Below, one piece after another: positions 18,662 to 27,186 of a stretch of DNA of 64,000 nt (its first letter is position 1; each line of letters starts with the position of its first letter). A model generated the notes under the pieces. It saw only the letters and a program-made list of their open reading frames with translations, was not told the origin of the DNA and searched no databases. Made by a program: the position numbers and the translations under genes. This stretch comes from a virus: the IMG/VR virus record IMGVR_UViG_3300047322_001237, positions 186,001-250,000 of that record. One strand, given 5' to 3'.

Positions 18662-20071
18662 TCAGCGAAGCTCTTGCAGACGCTTGCGGTACGACTTCAG
18701 TTGCTCGACTGCAGTCTTCCAACCCGCCGGCGGCTTCTTGTCCTCGTCTTCGAGATGGGCGACAACCTTCCTCGCCACCTCTTCAGCGAACGCAACAGCC
18801 TGCACAGCAAGATAGGATAGGTGTCCAGTGTAGTACTGGACCTGAGCCATGATCGCCTGCAGATCCGCCAAGTCCTTGCCCAACACGAAAATCGCATGAC
18901 GCAAGTCGGAGCCGATCGTCGTGGAGTGCGCTCCCTCGGCACCATCCATGGAGAAGCGCTTCGCAGCGACTTCCATCTCGGTCAGATGCTCACGCATCGT
19001 AGCCATGGGGGTGACGACCGAACGCATCTCGAGCAGTAGCTTTGGAACCTCCGCCTGCTTGAACGCCTCTTCGATCACCCCGAAGAGCTTGTCGAAGTTG
19101 AGGTCCTCTTGCGCCCGCTTTCCCTCAGCCGAGGCTCGTAGATTGGTGATCTCCGAGGAGAGGGCGTTGAGCGACATCTTCCGGCCAGCGTGCTCGACTT
19201 CCATCGGCTGAAGCAGTGGTTTCAGCGCCGCGACGTTCTTCATCTTGTCGATGGCGAAGTTCGGCTGCTTCAAGTCCCGCTCAGCGATGTCCTGAAGCAA
19301 CGCGATACGCTGCTGCATCACGAGCTTGAGACTGGTGAAGAGCGGTGCAATCCGCATCATCTCCTGCGAATACTCGCCCTTGCTGACGATGTCATGGAAC
19401 ACCGGATCTCGCTGGCCCAAGAACATGAGGACCCGCTGATCCCGTGCCTCCTGCTTGAAGAACGTGTCGATCACCCGCTGCATCGTGAAGATGCCTTCCG
19501 TGCTATCCCCCGCGTACTCGCTGTCGGGCTTCATTCGATACGGACGGTTCTCGAACGCGTGCATGGCCGTGCGCAAATCCTTCGCCGCCTTTTCGAACTC
19601 CTCGGCTGCCTGCTCCGCACGCTTGGCCTTCTGCTCCAGCTCGGCTTCCGCGTTCTCAGCCGTGGGCTTGTCGTCGCCGGTGAACCACTTGAAGATCTTG
19701 TAAATGACCGCGATAACGGCAGCGATGCCAGCCGCGATCAGGATCCAGATCCCCTTGCCGATCGATTCCAGCGACACCTTCAGACGGGTCGAGGTGGGCT
19801 GGACCGAGTAGTACGCGACGGGTGCCTTGCCACCGAAGTCCGGCAGAATGCGCAGGCCTTCCATCGCGAGGGCCTGACTCATGCCACGCTGTTCCTCGAT
19901 CTCCCGACGCAAGATGAGCAAGTCTTCGACACGCTCTTCCATCGCGAAGAGTTCGACCACCTCTTCATCGAACTCCGGCGCCACGCCCGTGCCGATCGTT
20001 TCCACGATCTGTGGCACCAGCTCCAGATCGGTGTCGAAGTCCAAACCCGCGTTCAGACTTTGATTGAACAT
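18662..20071 (-). CDS. Internal virion protein relative with one membrane span
   Basis: 469 residues from the ATG at 20071 (MFNQSLNAG), which overlaps the stop of the upstream gene by one base (TGATG). The acidic N-terminal part contains an AME site at 69-71 and SLE at 100-102, both matching the S/A-x-E maturation pattern. Straight after comes IGKGIWILIAAGIAAVIAVI (about 104-123), a strong transmembrane helix at the position where the four paralogs carry an amphipathic Trp-rich helix. A Lys/Glu/Ala coiled coil follows (about 135-180). I infer an ejected internal protein that inserts in a membrane after maturation. Confidence 0.65.
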   Translation of the reverse strand: MFNQSLNAGLDFDTDLELVPQIVETIGTGVAPEFDEEVVELFAMEERVEDLLILRREIEEQRGMSQALAMEGLRILPDFGGKAPVAYYSVQPTSTRLKVSLESIGKGIWILIAAGIAAVIAVIYKIFKWFTGDDKPTAENAEAELEQKAKRAEQAAEEFEKAAKDLRTAMHAFENRPYRMKPDSEYAGDSTEGIFTMQRVIDTFFKQEARDQRVLMFLGQRDPVFHDIVSKGEYSQEMMRIAPLFTSLKLVMQQRIALLQDIAERDLKQPNFAIDKMKNVAALKPLLQPMEVEHAGRKMSLNALSSEITNLRASAEGKRAQEDLNFDKLFGVIEEAFKQAEVPKLLLEMRSVVTPMATMREHLTEMEVAAKRFSMDGAEGAHSTTIGSDLRHAIFVLGKDLADLQAIMAQVQYYTGHLSYLAVQAVAFAEEVARKVVAHLEDEDKKPPAGWKTAVEQLKSYRKRLQELR

Positions 20072-20517
20072 CAGATGACCCCGTTCATCAGGTCGCACGC
20101 GAGCTGCGCCAGCGCGAAGATTTCGATCTTGTGTTCGTTGTTGAACTTGTGGCTGTCGTCATCCACCCATTCAGCCACGCCGAGGATGTTGTCGTAGAAG
20201 CCGATGTTCAGGTCAATCACCACCTGCTCGCACGGATGCACCGCATGGTAGCGGAGAAACCAAAACTCACGTGCCTGCGCCAGCGCATGCTTTACATCGA
20301 ACACGACTTGCTCGTTGAAGGCGGCGATGAGCTCCATCACCTGCGGCAGCACCGTGAAGTTGTAGTGCGTGCTCGGCACATCGACCTGCGCCGACGGGAG
20401 CGACACGAGACGCGATGCGGCCAGTGCAACGGCGGTGCCGATGATGCGGCTGCGATCGTCGAAGGACGAGATGACGGTGTCTGCGCGATTGAAGAAGGGA
20501 AGGAATTGCGGTTTCAT
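20071..20517 (-). CDS. Conserved hypothetical phage protein
   Basis: 148 residues beginning MKPQFLPFFNRAD. It is soluble and mixed alpha/beta, with no motif that I recognise. It is translationally coupled (TGATG) to the membrane-spanning internal protein below it and lies 21 bp below the metallopeptidase gene. The three are probably one operon and may act together in the virion. Confidence 0.62.
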   Translation of the reverse strand: MKPQFLPFFNRADTVISSFDDRSRIIGTAVALAASRLVSLPSAQVDVPSTHYNFTVLPQVMELIAAFNEQVVFDVKHALAQAREFWFLRYHAVHPCEQVVIDLNIGFYDNILGVAEWVDDDSHKFNNEHKIEIFALAQLACDLMNGVI

Positions 20518-20538
20518 GATGTCAGGTCGTGAGTGTGG

Positions 20539-21822
20539 TTAAGCGAACTGCCGAAGCGATGCGGCTCGTACGAAGAGGTCGTTGTTCGCGATGGTTTCGA
20601 GTTCGCGCTGCAACTTCTCTTGCGAGATACGACGGCGACGAACAGGCGAGAGGAAGTCACGCACATAGCCGAGCAGCTGCTGGCGGTCTTTCACGCCCGC
20701 AATGACTTCGTCGATCACCGTGAGGTCTTCGGTGTACGAGGCGATCTGTTCTTCCGTCAACTTCTTGCTCTTCATGGCTTCGACGAGCTGGTCGCGCACG
20801 CGGCCAAAGCGCACCTTGGAAAGTGCGTAGACGTCTTCTTCCACCTCCAGTGAGTCGGACGCGCACATGAGGAAGCACAGGACCCAGCTGACACCGTAGG
20901 TAAGCGGGCCGGCCGCCATCAGGGCGAGCTTCACGGCTTCCATGAACAGGTACGAGACCGTGCTGCGGTACTGGATGTGACCAAAGTCGCGCATGAGCTT
21001 GTCCAGTGCGGTGACGATGTCACGGCCTGCGCCATGGCGTGCAGCGAACTGGTCAGCCAGCACCTCGAAGCTGTTCATGTCGTAGAGCGACGTGCCCAAT
21101 TCCGATTCAATTTCGCGTGCGATGTTGGAGACGACGACGGTCTCGATCACCTTCTTGTCCGAGGACTTGGCGAGCGCTTCCGCGTCGAGGTCCTTCAGGC
21201 CCGCGGCATCCTTTACCTTCACCAGCACGGCTTCACGATCTTTGACGTTGCCCGATTGGTCCAGCTTCTTCGAGAGGCCGGCCAGGATCTGGTTGGTCGA
21301 GAGCGTTGCGCTGATCAGCTCGAAGTAGCCGAAGACGTGACCGAGTTCGTGCAAGACTGTCGATGCGACTTCAGCCGGCGTGAGCCGCTTGCGGAATTGC
21401 AAGTCCACCGGCATGTACATCGTGCTTTCGACGTTGCTGAACACGCCTGATACACGGCCGTTCTTGCGGTCCACGCGACCGAGCGGACGTGACTTCGCGT
21501 CGGCGATCAACTTGTCGCCGTCGGTGTTCGGCAGATATTGCTGACGAACCCAGTCCGCCCAGCAGCTAAGCAGCGGGTTGTTCTTGTTGATGAACGGCGG
21601 CATCACCGCGGGGCCCGAATCTCCCCACATGACCCGAACGTTCATTCCAGTGTAGTGGGTGATCAGCGTCGACAGCTGCTGCGCTGCCGGATGGTCCGGG
21701 AGGGATTCAGCGCTCAGGTCGCTCAGTTCGGTGAAGATCCCGGTCAACTCGCGGAAGAATGCGCCCGACTGGAAATCGATACCTTCCGTCGCGATCGCAA
21801 GCGTGCGTTTTTTCAGCCACAT
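20539..21822 (-). CDS. Predicted zinc metallopeptidase with virion-type maturation motif
   Basis: 427 residues. The segment VLHELGHVFGYF carries an HExxH zinc site (H158, E159, H162). E253 in SFEVLADQFA, four residues before D257, is the likely third ligand in the gluzincin pattern. A hydrophobic stretch, about 285-320, could span a membrane once or twice. The N-terminus has AIATEG (residues 9-14), the same S/A-x-E maturation-type site as the internal virion proteins, so it may be packaged and processed. A candidate phage-type promoter lies near 21905. The substrate is unknown. Roles such as cleaving a host envelope or stress protein are guesses. Confidence 0.72.
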   Translation of the reverse strand: MWLKKRTLAIATEGIDFQSGAFFRELTGIFTELSDLSAESLPDHPAAQQLSTLITHYTGMNVRVMWGDSGPAVMPPFINKNNPLLSCWADWVRQQYLPNTDGDKLIADAKSRPLGRVDRKNGRVSGVFSNVESTMYMPVDLQFRKRLTPAEVASTVLHELGHVFGYFELISATLSTNQILAGLSKKLDQSGNVKDREAVLVKVKDAAGLKDLDAEALAKSSDKKVIETVVVSNIAREIESELGTSLYDMNSFEVLADQFAARHGAGRDIVTALDKLMRDFGHIQYRSTVSYLFMEAVKLALMAAGPLTYGVSWVLCFLMCASDSLEVEEDVYALSKVRFGRVRDQLVEAMKSKKLTEEQIASYTEDLTVIDEVIAGVKDRQQLLGYVRDFLSPVRRRRISQEKLQRELETIANNDLFVRAASLRQFA

Positions 21823-21948
21823 GGCGTGCGTCCTCTAAGGGGGAAGTGAAAACTAACCTAGGCTCCCCATGCTGTGTATTCAGCCAGGAGTCGCTAGTGG
21901 TCATAGTGATTACTGGGCTTTCCCTCACGAATTCCCAGCATCGCCACC

Positions 21949-23766
21949 ATGTCAAACGCAGCAAACCAGCAGGACATCAAGGGCTACGAATGTAAGCACG
22001 TGGTCTATTGCCCGCCTCCTAAATACGAACGCGGCGACTATCACCTCGTAAAAGAAATCATCCACTTTAAGGACGGCACGACCAAACCGAATGTCCGGAT
22101 GCTCAAGGACTACAAGCGTGACTTCTACGTGACGAAGAAGGGCTACCGCACGCACCAGGACAAGAAGGAGTGGGAGAAGATCGAACGCCTGGATAAGTTC
22201 CAGTCGACGCAGTCAGAGCTGAACTTCTCGATCGCGAAGGCGCTCGGGATGGCGGGCATGAAGGGTGATCCGCGCGTGATGAAGCGCTCGCCCTATCTAT
22301 ACGGTAGCGACATCCTGTCCACGTGCGTCATCAAGAAGATGTACATGGACAAGTTCCCCGACCTGAACACGCAGTACAGCGTGGCGTCTTTCGACATTGA
22401 GGCGGACGTGGTCGAGGGCGAGAACGACATCATCATGGCGACGCTCTCGTTCAAGGACCGTGTCTTCACGGCTATCCAGAAGCGTTACCTCGCCGGCACC
22501 CATCAAGCCGTCGAGAAGCTGCAGCAGAAGTTCAACCACTATATCGGTGACGTCTACGCCGATCGCAACATCAAGTGGGAAGTGCTGGAAGTCGACCGCG
22601 CAGTCGACATCGTGATCGAGTGCTTCAAGCGCGCGCACGAGTGGAAGCCGGATTTCGTGGCGATCTGGAACATCGCTTACGACATGAAGATGATGCTGAC
22701 GTGCTTGGAGAAAGCAGGGTACCGGCCGGAAGACGTCTTCAGTGATCCGGCGGTGCCGCTCAGGTACCGACACTTCAACTTCAAGCTGGGTCCGAACATG
22801 AAGGTGACGGCATCGGGCAAGAAGAGTCCGATTCCGCCGCAGGCTCAGTGGCACACGGTCTTCTGTCCAGCGAGCTTCTACTTCATCGATGCGATGTGCG
22901 TGTACTGGAACCTGCGAAGCCAGAAGGGCAAGGACCCGTCGTACTCGCTGGACTTCATCCTGCGCAAGACCTTTAAAGACAAGATCCGGAAGTTGAAGTT
23001 CGAGGAGGGTGCACACCTTCGCGGGATCGACTGGCACCAGTTCATGCAGAAGCACTACAAGCTCGAATACGTGATCTACAACGTGTTCGACTGCGTGTCG
23101 ATGGAGCTGCTCGACGAGGCAACGAAGGATCTGCAGCTGACCATGCCGAGCTTCGCCGGTTGGACTGACTTCTGCAACTTCAACTCACAGCCGCGGCGAC
23201 TGGTCGACAAGCTGCACTACTACTGTCTGGAAGAGGCGGAAGAGAAGCGGGTGATCGGCAGCACTTCGGACGAGATGAAAACGGAGTTGGACGATCTCAC
23301 GCTCGGTCTGAACAACTGGATCGTGACCTTGCCGGCTCACCTGGTTGCGGACAACGGTCTCTGCATCATCGAAGAGAACGACATGCTTCGGACCAACATT
23401 CGCGGGCACGTGGGCGATCTGGACGTGTCGGCTTCCTACCCGAATGGGGAGTGCGTGTTCAACATCTCGAAGGAGACCACGTACAAGGAGCTGTGCAAGA
23501 TCCAGGGCGTCAGTGAACGGACGCAGCGTTTGCAGGGCATCAACCTGTCCGGCGGCGCAACGAATGCCGTGGAGTTCGCTTGTGAGATGTTTGGCATGCC
23601 GACGCTGGATCAATGGCTCGAGGCCTTCGCAGAGACGCAGGGTCAGCAGTTCGAGATCCCGAAGTACACGAAGCTCATCAGTCGTATCGACACCGTCTCC
23701 ACAGCAGGCGAGGACTTCTACGACGATGACGAAGATGAAGACGACGAAGACGAATCAGATTTCTAA
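21949..23766 (+). CDS. Family B DNA polymerase segment: 3'-5' exonuclease and motif A only
   Basis: 605 residues. Exonuclease motifs are clear: FDIE with D149 and E151 (Exo I), N241 and D245 in NIAYD (Exo II), Y377 and D381 in YNVFD (Exo III). Palm motif A is DVSASYPN, with D492 and Y497-P498. The protein then ends in an acidic Asp/Glu tail. I see no motif B (KxxxNxxYG) and no motif C (DTD), and T4-type enzymes are usually about 900 residues. Either the rest of the palm and thumb is a separate gene outside the window or the enzyme is unusual. The expected role is phage genome replication with proofreading. Confidence 0.75.
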   Translation: MSNAANQQDIKGYECKHVVYCPPPKYERGDYHLVKEIIHFKDGTTKPNVRMLKDYKRDFYVTKKGYRTHQDKKEWEKIERLDKFQSTQSELNFSIAKALGMAGMKGDPRVMKRSPYLYGSDILSTCVIKKMYMDKFPDLNTQYSVASFDIEADVVEGENDIIMATLSFKDRVFTAIQKRYLAGTHQAVEKLQQKFNHYIGDVYADRNIKWEVLEVDRAVDIVIECFKRAHEWKPDFVAIWNIAYDMKMMLTCLEKAGYRPEDVFSDPAVPLRYRHFNFKLGPNMKVTASGKKSPIPPQAQWHTVFCPASFYFIDAMCVYWNLRSQKGKDPSYSLDFILRKTFKDKIRKLKFEEGAHLRGIDWHQFMQKHYKLEYVIYNVFDCVSMELLDEATKDLQLTMPSFAGWTDFCNFNSQPRRLVDKLHYYCLEEAEEKRVIGSTSDEMKTELDDLTLGLNNWIVTLPAHLVADNGLCIIEENDMLRTNIRGHVGDLDVSASYPNGECVFNISKETTYKELCKIQGVSERTQRLQGINLSGGATNAVEFACEMFGMPTLDQWLEAFAETQGQQFEIPKYTKLISRIDTVSTAGEDFYDDDEDEDDEDESDF

Positions 23767-23775
23767 AGAGAGCGA

Positions 23776-24060
23776 ATGATGAAGAAGTTGATTGACATCC
23801 CCATGCGGGATCTGGAGGACCTGTTGGACTGGCACGCGGGCCAGGCGGAACGCTACGAAAAGCTTGAGAAGCATCACGCCGAGAAGTACGCGGCGTTTCC
23901 TAAGCACGGCGGAAGCCTGATCCGTGGCGATCAGCAGCGAGCAACCTTCCACCGACGAGCGGTGAAGATTGTCGCTTCCGCGCTGGATGACCGCGCGCGC
24001 GTGCAGTGCAAGAAGAACTGCACGGTGCCTGCCGGCCAGACGTGCTGCACTGCCCGCTGA
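23776..24060 (+). CDS. Small hypothetical protein with C-terminal cysteines
   Basis: 94 residues, starting at one of two adjacent ATGs (23776 or 23779), with GAGCGA just upstream. It is helical and charged at the N-terminus. The C-terminus, CKKNCTVPAGQTCC, holds four of its cysteines and could bind a metal. It follows the polymerase stop by 9 bp and is probably co-transcribed. No family was recognised. Confidence 0.55.
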   Translation: MMKKLIDIPMRDLEDLLDWHAGQAERYEKLEKHHAEKYAAFPKHGGSLIRGDQQRATFHRRAVKIVASALDDRARVQCKKNCTVPAGQTCCTAR

Positions 24061-24075
24061 CAGAGGAGCATTACC

Positions 24076-24234
24076 ATGAACGTTCGTGTCCACATGCGAG
24101 ATCTGGTCACGTGGGACTATCAGAAAGTCGGCAGTGTACTTAATCTTGACCACGTCGAGGTGCTCGATCTGAACGGCGAAGTGCTCGCTTGCTTTCAGAA
24201 GAGTGACGTCTCGTGGATCGAAATCCGCGTCTGA
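24076..24234 (+). CDS. Small hypothetical protein (52 aa)
   Basis: Begins MNVRVHMRDLVTW at 24076 with AGAGGAG 8 bp upstream, a strong ribosome binding site. It is compact and beta-rich, with no recognisable motif. It is the last gene of the rightward polymerase unit and is followed 25 bp later by a terminator. Confidence 0.6.
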   Translation: MNVRVHMRDLVTWDYQKVGSVLNLDHVEVLDLNGEVLACFQKSDVSWIEIRV

Positions 24235-24259
24235 AGCAAAAAAAATAGACACTCATATC

Positions 24260-24287
24260 GGGAGGGCTTTCGCCCTCCCTTTATGCC
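24260..24287. terminator. Terminator with TTTATGCC tail, shared by convergent genes
   Basis: The 8-bp stem GGGAGGGC/GCCCTCCC with loop TTTC lies at 24260-24279. Rightward it is followed by TTTATGCC. Leftward it is followed after about 10 bases by CTATTTTTTTTG. It ends the rightward 24076-24234 gene and probably also the leftward 24293-24598 gene. Confidence 0.8.
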
Positions 24288-24292
24288 TTAGC

Positions 24293-24598
24293 TTAATCGT
24301 CCATGCCGATGTAGGAGCCGTTGGGCGTCATCACGGGCCTGCCACCGACGTAGGAGCCGTCGGGAGCCATCGTCGGCCTCCCGCTGACATAGGAGCCGTC
24401 CGGTGCCATGGTCGGCATGCCGCCAACGTAGCTTCCATTGGGCGCCATCGTAGGCCTGCCGCTAACGTAGGAACCATCCGGCGCCATCACCGGCGTTCCG
24501 TTGACATAGCTACCGTCTGGCGCCATCGTCATTTGAGCGAAGGCAGCAGGAGCTGCAGCGAGCAATACCACCGTGCACAGCGACGACAAAAGTTTCAT
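24293..24598 (-). CDS. Secreted 13-residue tandem-repeat protein
   Basis: 101 residues. It has a Sec signal peptide (MKLLSSLCTVVLLAAAPAAF) with a probable cut after AFA at residue 21. The mature part is six near-identical 13-residue units of the pattern MAPDGSYVxGxPx, the last one shortened. No enzymatic motif. The repeat type resembles small exported repeat proteins of Burkholderiales, so this may be a host-derived gene giving an envelope or secreted product. It is a monocistronic minus-strand gene between two terminators. Function unknown. Confidence 0.7.
   Translation of the reverse strand: MKLLSSLCTVVLLAAAPAAFAQMTMAPDGSYVNGTPVMAPDGSYVSGRPTMAPNGSYVGGMPTMAPDGSYVSGRPTMAPDGSYVGGRPVMTPNGSYIGMDD
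24297..24526 (-). repeat. Six 39-bp coding tandem repeats
   Basis: The mature region of the secreted protein is built from consecutive 39-bp units, the last one incomplete. Codon-level differences among units show they are diverged, not a recent slippage product. Confidence 0.8.
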
Positions 24599-24737
24599 GG
24601 TTCTCTCCGTGTAAGTCTTGGGTTAGTGAAACGCGGGTGTGACACCCTCGGCAGTCTGGTTATCGGCAATCTCGCCGTTCGACTTGAGCCGACTTTCAGA
24701 CCGCCAGGGATTCGGGGATGACGAATACAGACATACG

Positions 24738-24757
24738 CCCCGGGCGAACGCCCGGGG
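24738..24757 (-). terminator. Intrinsic terminator
   Basis: A perfect 9-bp stem, CCCCGGGCG/CGCCCGGGG, with a TT loop on the minus strand is followed by CGTATGTCTGTATTC. It lies just past the stop of the gene at 24773-25333. The rest of 24599-24737 shows no gene. Confidence 0.7.
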
Positions 24758-24772
24758 TCTGAAACACCTGAC

Positions 24773-25333
24773 TTAGGCGCGGATCTTCGCTTCGAGGTCT
24801 GACCACGTGGATTTTTGACCGTCGTACTTCTTGTTCCAGAGCGCAACAATCACGTTCTGGAAATCCACTCCACCTTCCTTAGCGGTTTGGAGCAACCGTT
24901 TCTCGGCAGCTTTCCCCGCGCGATAGGTGTTGTTGTCGTCCGAGTAGTCGTAAAACCAGTCGTGACGTTCAAGCTCCGCTTCGAAGAGGTCGACCGGTCG
25001 CATGTACTTCATCTTCACGCGGAGAATCTCTGCCTTCTGCGATTCGATGTCGCGCCGGAGGCGATCCAGTTCTGGCTGCATTTCAGCCTTCAGCGTCTGG
25101 CGGAGCTGCAGTTCGTGCTTGCGCTTGATCGCCCAGCGGTGCAGGTCAACACCTTGCTTGCCGAGCAGTTCCGCACGGCGGGCAAACTCCGGCTCCTTCT
25201 TCAACGCGAGCATGTAGTCCGCATAGTTGTCGCACTCGAACGACCAGACGTGCGACCAGAGATCTTCATTGAACTGGTTGAGGTCCGCTTCGTATTGGAC
25301 GCGGTCAAACTTCTTCGGCTCTTGATTGGCCAT
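24773..25333 (-). CDS. Hypothetical helical protein
   Basis: 186 residues from the ATG at 25333 (MANQEPKKFD). It is highly charged and largely helical, with a coiled-coil-like stretch near residues 85-120. No signal peptide or motif. A phage-type promoter variant lies 60-68 bp upstream (25393-25401) and a terminator directly downstream, so it is probably a single-gene transcript. Confidence 0.62.
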   Translation of the reverse strand: MANQEPKKFDRVQYEADLNQFNEDLWSHVWSFECDNYADYMLALKKEPEFARRAELLGKQGVDLHRWAIKRKHELQLRQTLKAEMQPELDRLRRDIESQKAEILRVKMKYMRPVDLFEAELERHDWFYDYSDDNNTYRAGKAAEKRLLQTAKEGGVDFQNVIVALWNKKYDGQKSTWSDLEAKIRA

Positions 25334-25392
25334 GGTGAGATAACCTCGGTTAAACGACACGTGTCCAGATCACTATTGATCTAGCTCAGCGT

Positions 25393-25401
25393 GGTCATAT
25401 A
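25393..25401 (-). promoter_or_regulatory. Phage promoter-like motif (TATATGACC variant)
   Basis: On the minus strand the region reads CTCAGACCTATATGACC. The same arrangement (CTCAGACACATATGAC) occurs at 33086-33093, also about 60 bp above a minus-strand start. It resembles the TATATCAC motif found upstream of core minus-strand genes. Confidence 0.5.
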
Positions 25402-25409
25402 GGTCTGAG

Positions 25410-25451
25410 AAAAAATAGAAACGGCATAGGAGGCGGGGCAATCCCCGCCTC
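25410..25451 (-). terminator. Intrinsic terminator of the endolysin gene
   Basis: The 9-bp stem GAGGCGGGG/CCCCGCCTC lies at 25430-25451. On the minus strand it is followed by CTATGCCGTTTCTATTTTTT. It lies 7 bp past the endolysin stop at 25458. Confidence 0.85.
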
Positions 25452-25457
25452 GAAGCG

Positions 25458-26270
25458 TTACTGCGTGAGTGCCTTGTAGGCGGCAGCCATCCGGGTGTCG
25501 TAACCCTGCTGGTTCTTGCCGTTGTACTGAACAGCAAAGGATGTCCAGTCACGCTTGCGCAGCGCGATGACCATGCCGCCAGCGTTCTCGTCCTGCACGT
25601 AGTTGACGAAGGCGTCGAGCTGATTGGCCTCGCTCTCACACATGGCGGCGACGAATGCCTCGACGGACGTGAAGCCCGCCTGAATGTAGTTGAAGCCCAT
25701 GATCTGGAACAGGCCCCAGGATGCGGAGCGCATCGCGAGTCCTGGCGCGAGGCCGATCCCGGATGCCATGGTCTCGGCCTGAGTCAAGCGACTCCATTCG
25801 CTCTCGCCGCCGATGTAGCCGCCAGGCTGCGGATTCACGATGTTGGGGAACTGTGCGACGAGGTTGTCGACCGTCGTTTGCGGGAGCACGGTCAGGAGGG
25901 CTGCGTAGAACTTGTGGCGCTCGAAAAGGATCGCGCACTTGCCGTTATCGAAGAAGCCCGCGCCTTTCGTTTCGACGTTACAGACGGTGGTCACGGTCGC
26001 GACATCGAGACCCAGTGTCGTTGCGGCTTTCTGAATCGCAGCAAGGTTCAGGTACTTCTGAGCGATGAACGGGTCAAGCAAGGCCTGTGTCGCAGCGTCA
26101 TAAATGCCGGTCACGGGCAGGTTGCTTTTCGACTGGAAAACCGTGAGCGCCGTGACAGACCTCGGACCAAACTGGCCGTCGATGACGAGGCTCGATCCTG
26201 CTTTTTCGTTGAGGGCGCGTTGAATGAGTTTGGCTTTTGCGGCGGTCGTATTGGGAGGCAGTGCGCTCAT
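25458..26270 (-). CDS. Endolysin: peptidoglycan-binding domain plus N-acetylmuramidase
   Basis: 270 residues from the ATG at 26270 (MSALPPNTTAA). The longer frame from 26354 would run through a hairpin and is less likely. Residues about 8-66 form a PG_binding_1 domain (IDGQFGPRSVTALTVFQ). The C-terminal half matches the N-acetylmuramidase (DUF3380) family: NVETKGAGF followed by ILFERHKF holds the expected acidic and His residues, and SWGLFQIMGFNY is typical. There is no signal peptide, so export would need a holin. None was identified for certain in the window. It cleaves host peptidoglycan at lysis. Confidence 0.85.
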   Translation of the reverse strand: MSALPPNTTAAKAKLIQRALNEKAGSSLVIDGQFGPRSVTALTVFQSKSNLPVTGIYDAATQALLDPFIAQKYLNLAAIQKAATTLGLDVATVTTVCNVETKGAGFFDNGKCAILFERHKFYAALLTVLPQTTVDNLVAQFPNIVNPQPGGYIGGESEWSRLTQAETMASGIGLAPGLAMRSASWGLFQIMGFNYIQAGFTSVEAFVAAMCESEANQLDAFVNYVQDENAGGMVIALRKRDWTSFAVQYNGKNQQGYDTRMAAAYKALTQ

Positions 26271-26308
26271 GGTGGTCCAGTCCTGTGAGTATGCGGCGTT
26301 AAACCTCC

Positions 26309-26340
26309 ACCCCAGAAGCCCAATACGTCGGGCCTCCGGA
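26309..26340 (-). terminator. Hairpin between genes
   Basis: On the minus strand CCGGAGGCCC pairs with GGGCTTCTGG (G-U pairs included) around an 8-nt loop. It lies between the stop at 26385 and the endolysin start. There is no U-run, so the termination role is uncertain. Confidence 0.4.
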
Positions 26341-26384
26341 GCGAAGGTCGTCACAGGATGGATGTGCGACTTTTGAAGCGAGAC

Positions 26385-27161
26385 TTACTTGCCGAAGTAA
26401 GCCGTGAGACGGGTGCGGCCCTTCTCGGTCAGACCGTACTGAAGCAGCGGCTGGAAGTCGACTTGCTTCAGGACTGCTTGGCGCGACTTCGGATCGGCGA
26501 GCGTTTTGAGCAGCGTCACGATCTTCTCGAAGCCCTTGCGATGCTCTTTCGAGAGCGGCACGTGCTGCACGAAGCGGAACACGTGCGTCTCGCGCAGCGC
26601 GCCTTCACGGTGATGATGGAAGAGGGCGAGGATGGCGGTGAGCGTCGGGCGGAAGTCGGCTTCCAGGTTATTGATCGCCGAGATGAGCGCCTGGTAGAAG
26701 TTCACCTGCTGCTGCGTGCCGTCCTTGACCGAGACCGGCATGCCGGGCTTCATCTTGTCCAGGTACTCGTTGATCGTGTTCAGAACGATCTTCGCCGGAA
26801 TCGATGCATCCTTCATCAGGTTCTCGATCTGACGCTTCACTTCTTCGGCCGTGCTGGTCGCACCGACCACGGCTACGTTCACGACGGGCGCTTGCTGCAC
26901 AGCGGGTGCGGCGGGTGCCGGAGCCGGTGCCACGACAGGAGCCGGGGTGACGAGCGTGCCCGTGGCGCTACCGGTTGCCGCTGCCGCGCTGGCTGCCGCC
27001 TTTTCTGCACTTGCTGTAGCGTCTTCCTGGGTCGCTGCACCGGTCGTCTGCTGCGCAACTTCCTGCGTGATCGCGGGCGTCGTCGGCGCTTCCTGCGACG
27101 GTGCGGAGGACGCGCCTGCTGCGTCTTGCTGGTCCTGTTGGTTCTCTTGAGCGTCGCTCAT
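26385..27161 (-). CDS. Hypothetical protein with Ala/Pro/Thr-rich N-terminus
   Basis: 258 residues. Residues 1-105 are low-complexity (Gln, Ala, Pro, Thr), probably disordered. Residues about 106-258 form a compact helical domain (AEEVKRQIENLMKDA onward) with a Lys/Arg-rich end. No catalytic motif. It lies 25 bp below the polymerase-subunit gene, likely in the same transcript. Its layout recalls phage structural or scaffold-type proteins, but I do not recognise it. Confidence 0.62.
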   Translation of the reverse strand: MSDAQENQQDQQDAAGASSAPSQEAPTTPAITQEVAQQTTGAATQEDATASAEKAAASAAAATGSATGTLVTPAPVVAPAPAPAAPAVQQAPVVNVAVVGATSTAEEVKRQIENLMKDASIPAKIVLNTINEYLDKMKPGMPVSVKDGTQQQVNFYQALISAINNLEADFRPTLTAILALFHHHREGALRETHVFRFVQHVPLSKEHRKGFEKIVTLLKTLADPKSRQAVLKQVDFQPLLQYGLTEKGRTRLTAYFGK

Positions 27162-27186
27162 GGTGGTTTCCTTTTGAGGTGGAAGT

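Noticed and set aside
24297-24526. Evenly spaced 39-bp repeats as a possible CRISPR array
   Set aside because: The repeats are contiguous, without spacers, in frame, and encode a signal-peptide-bearing protein.
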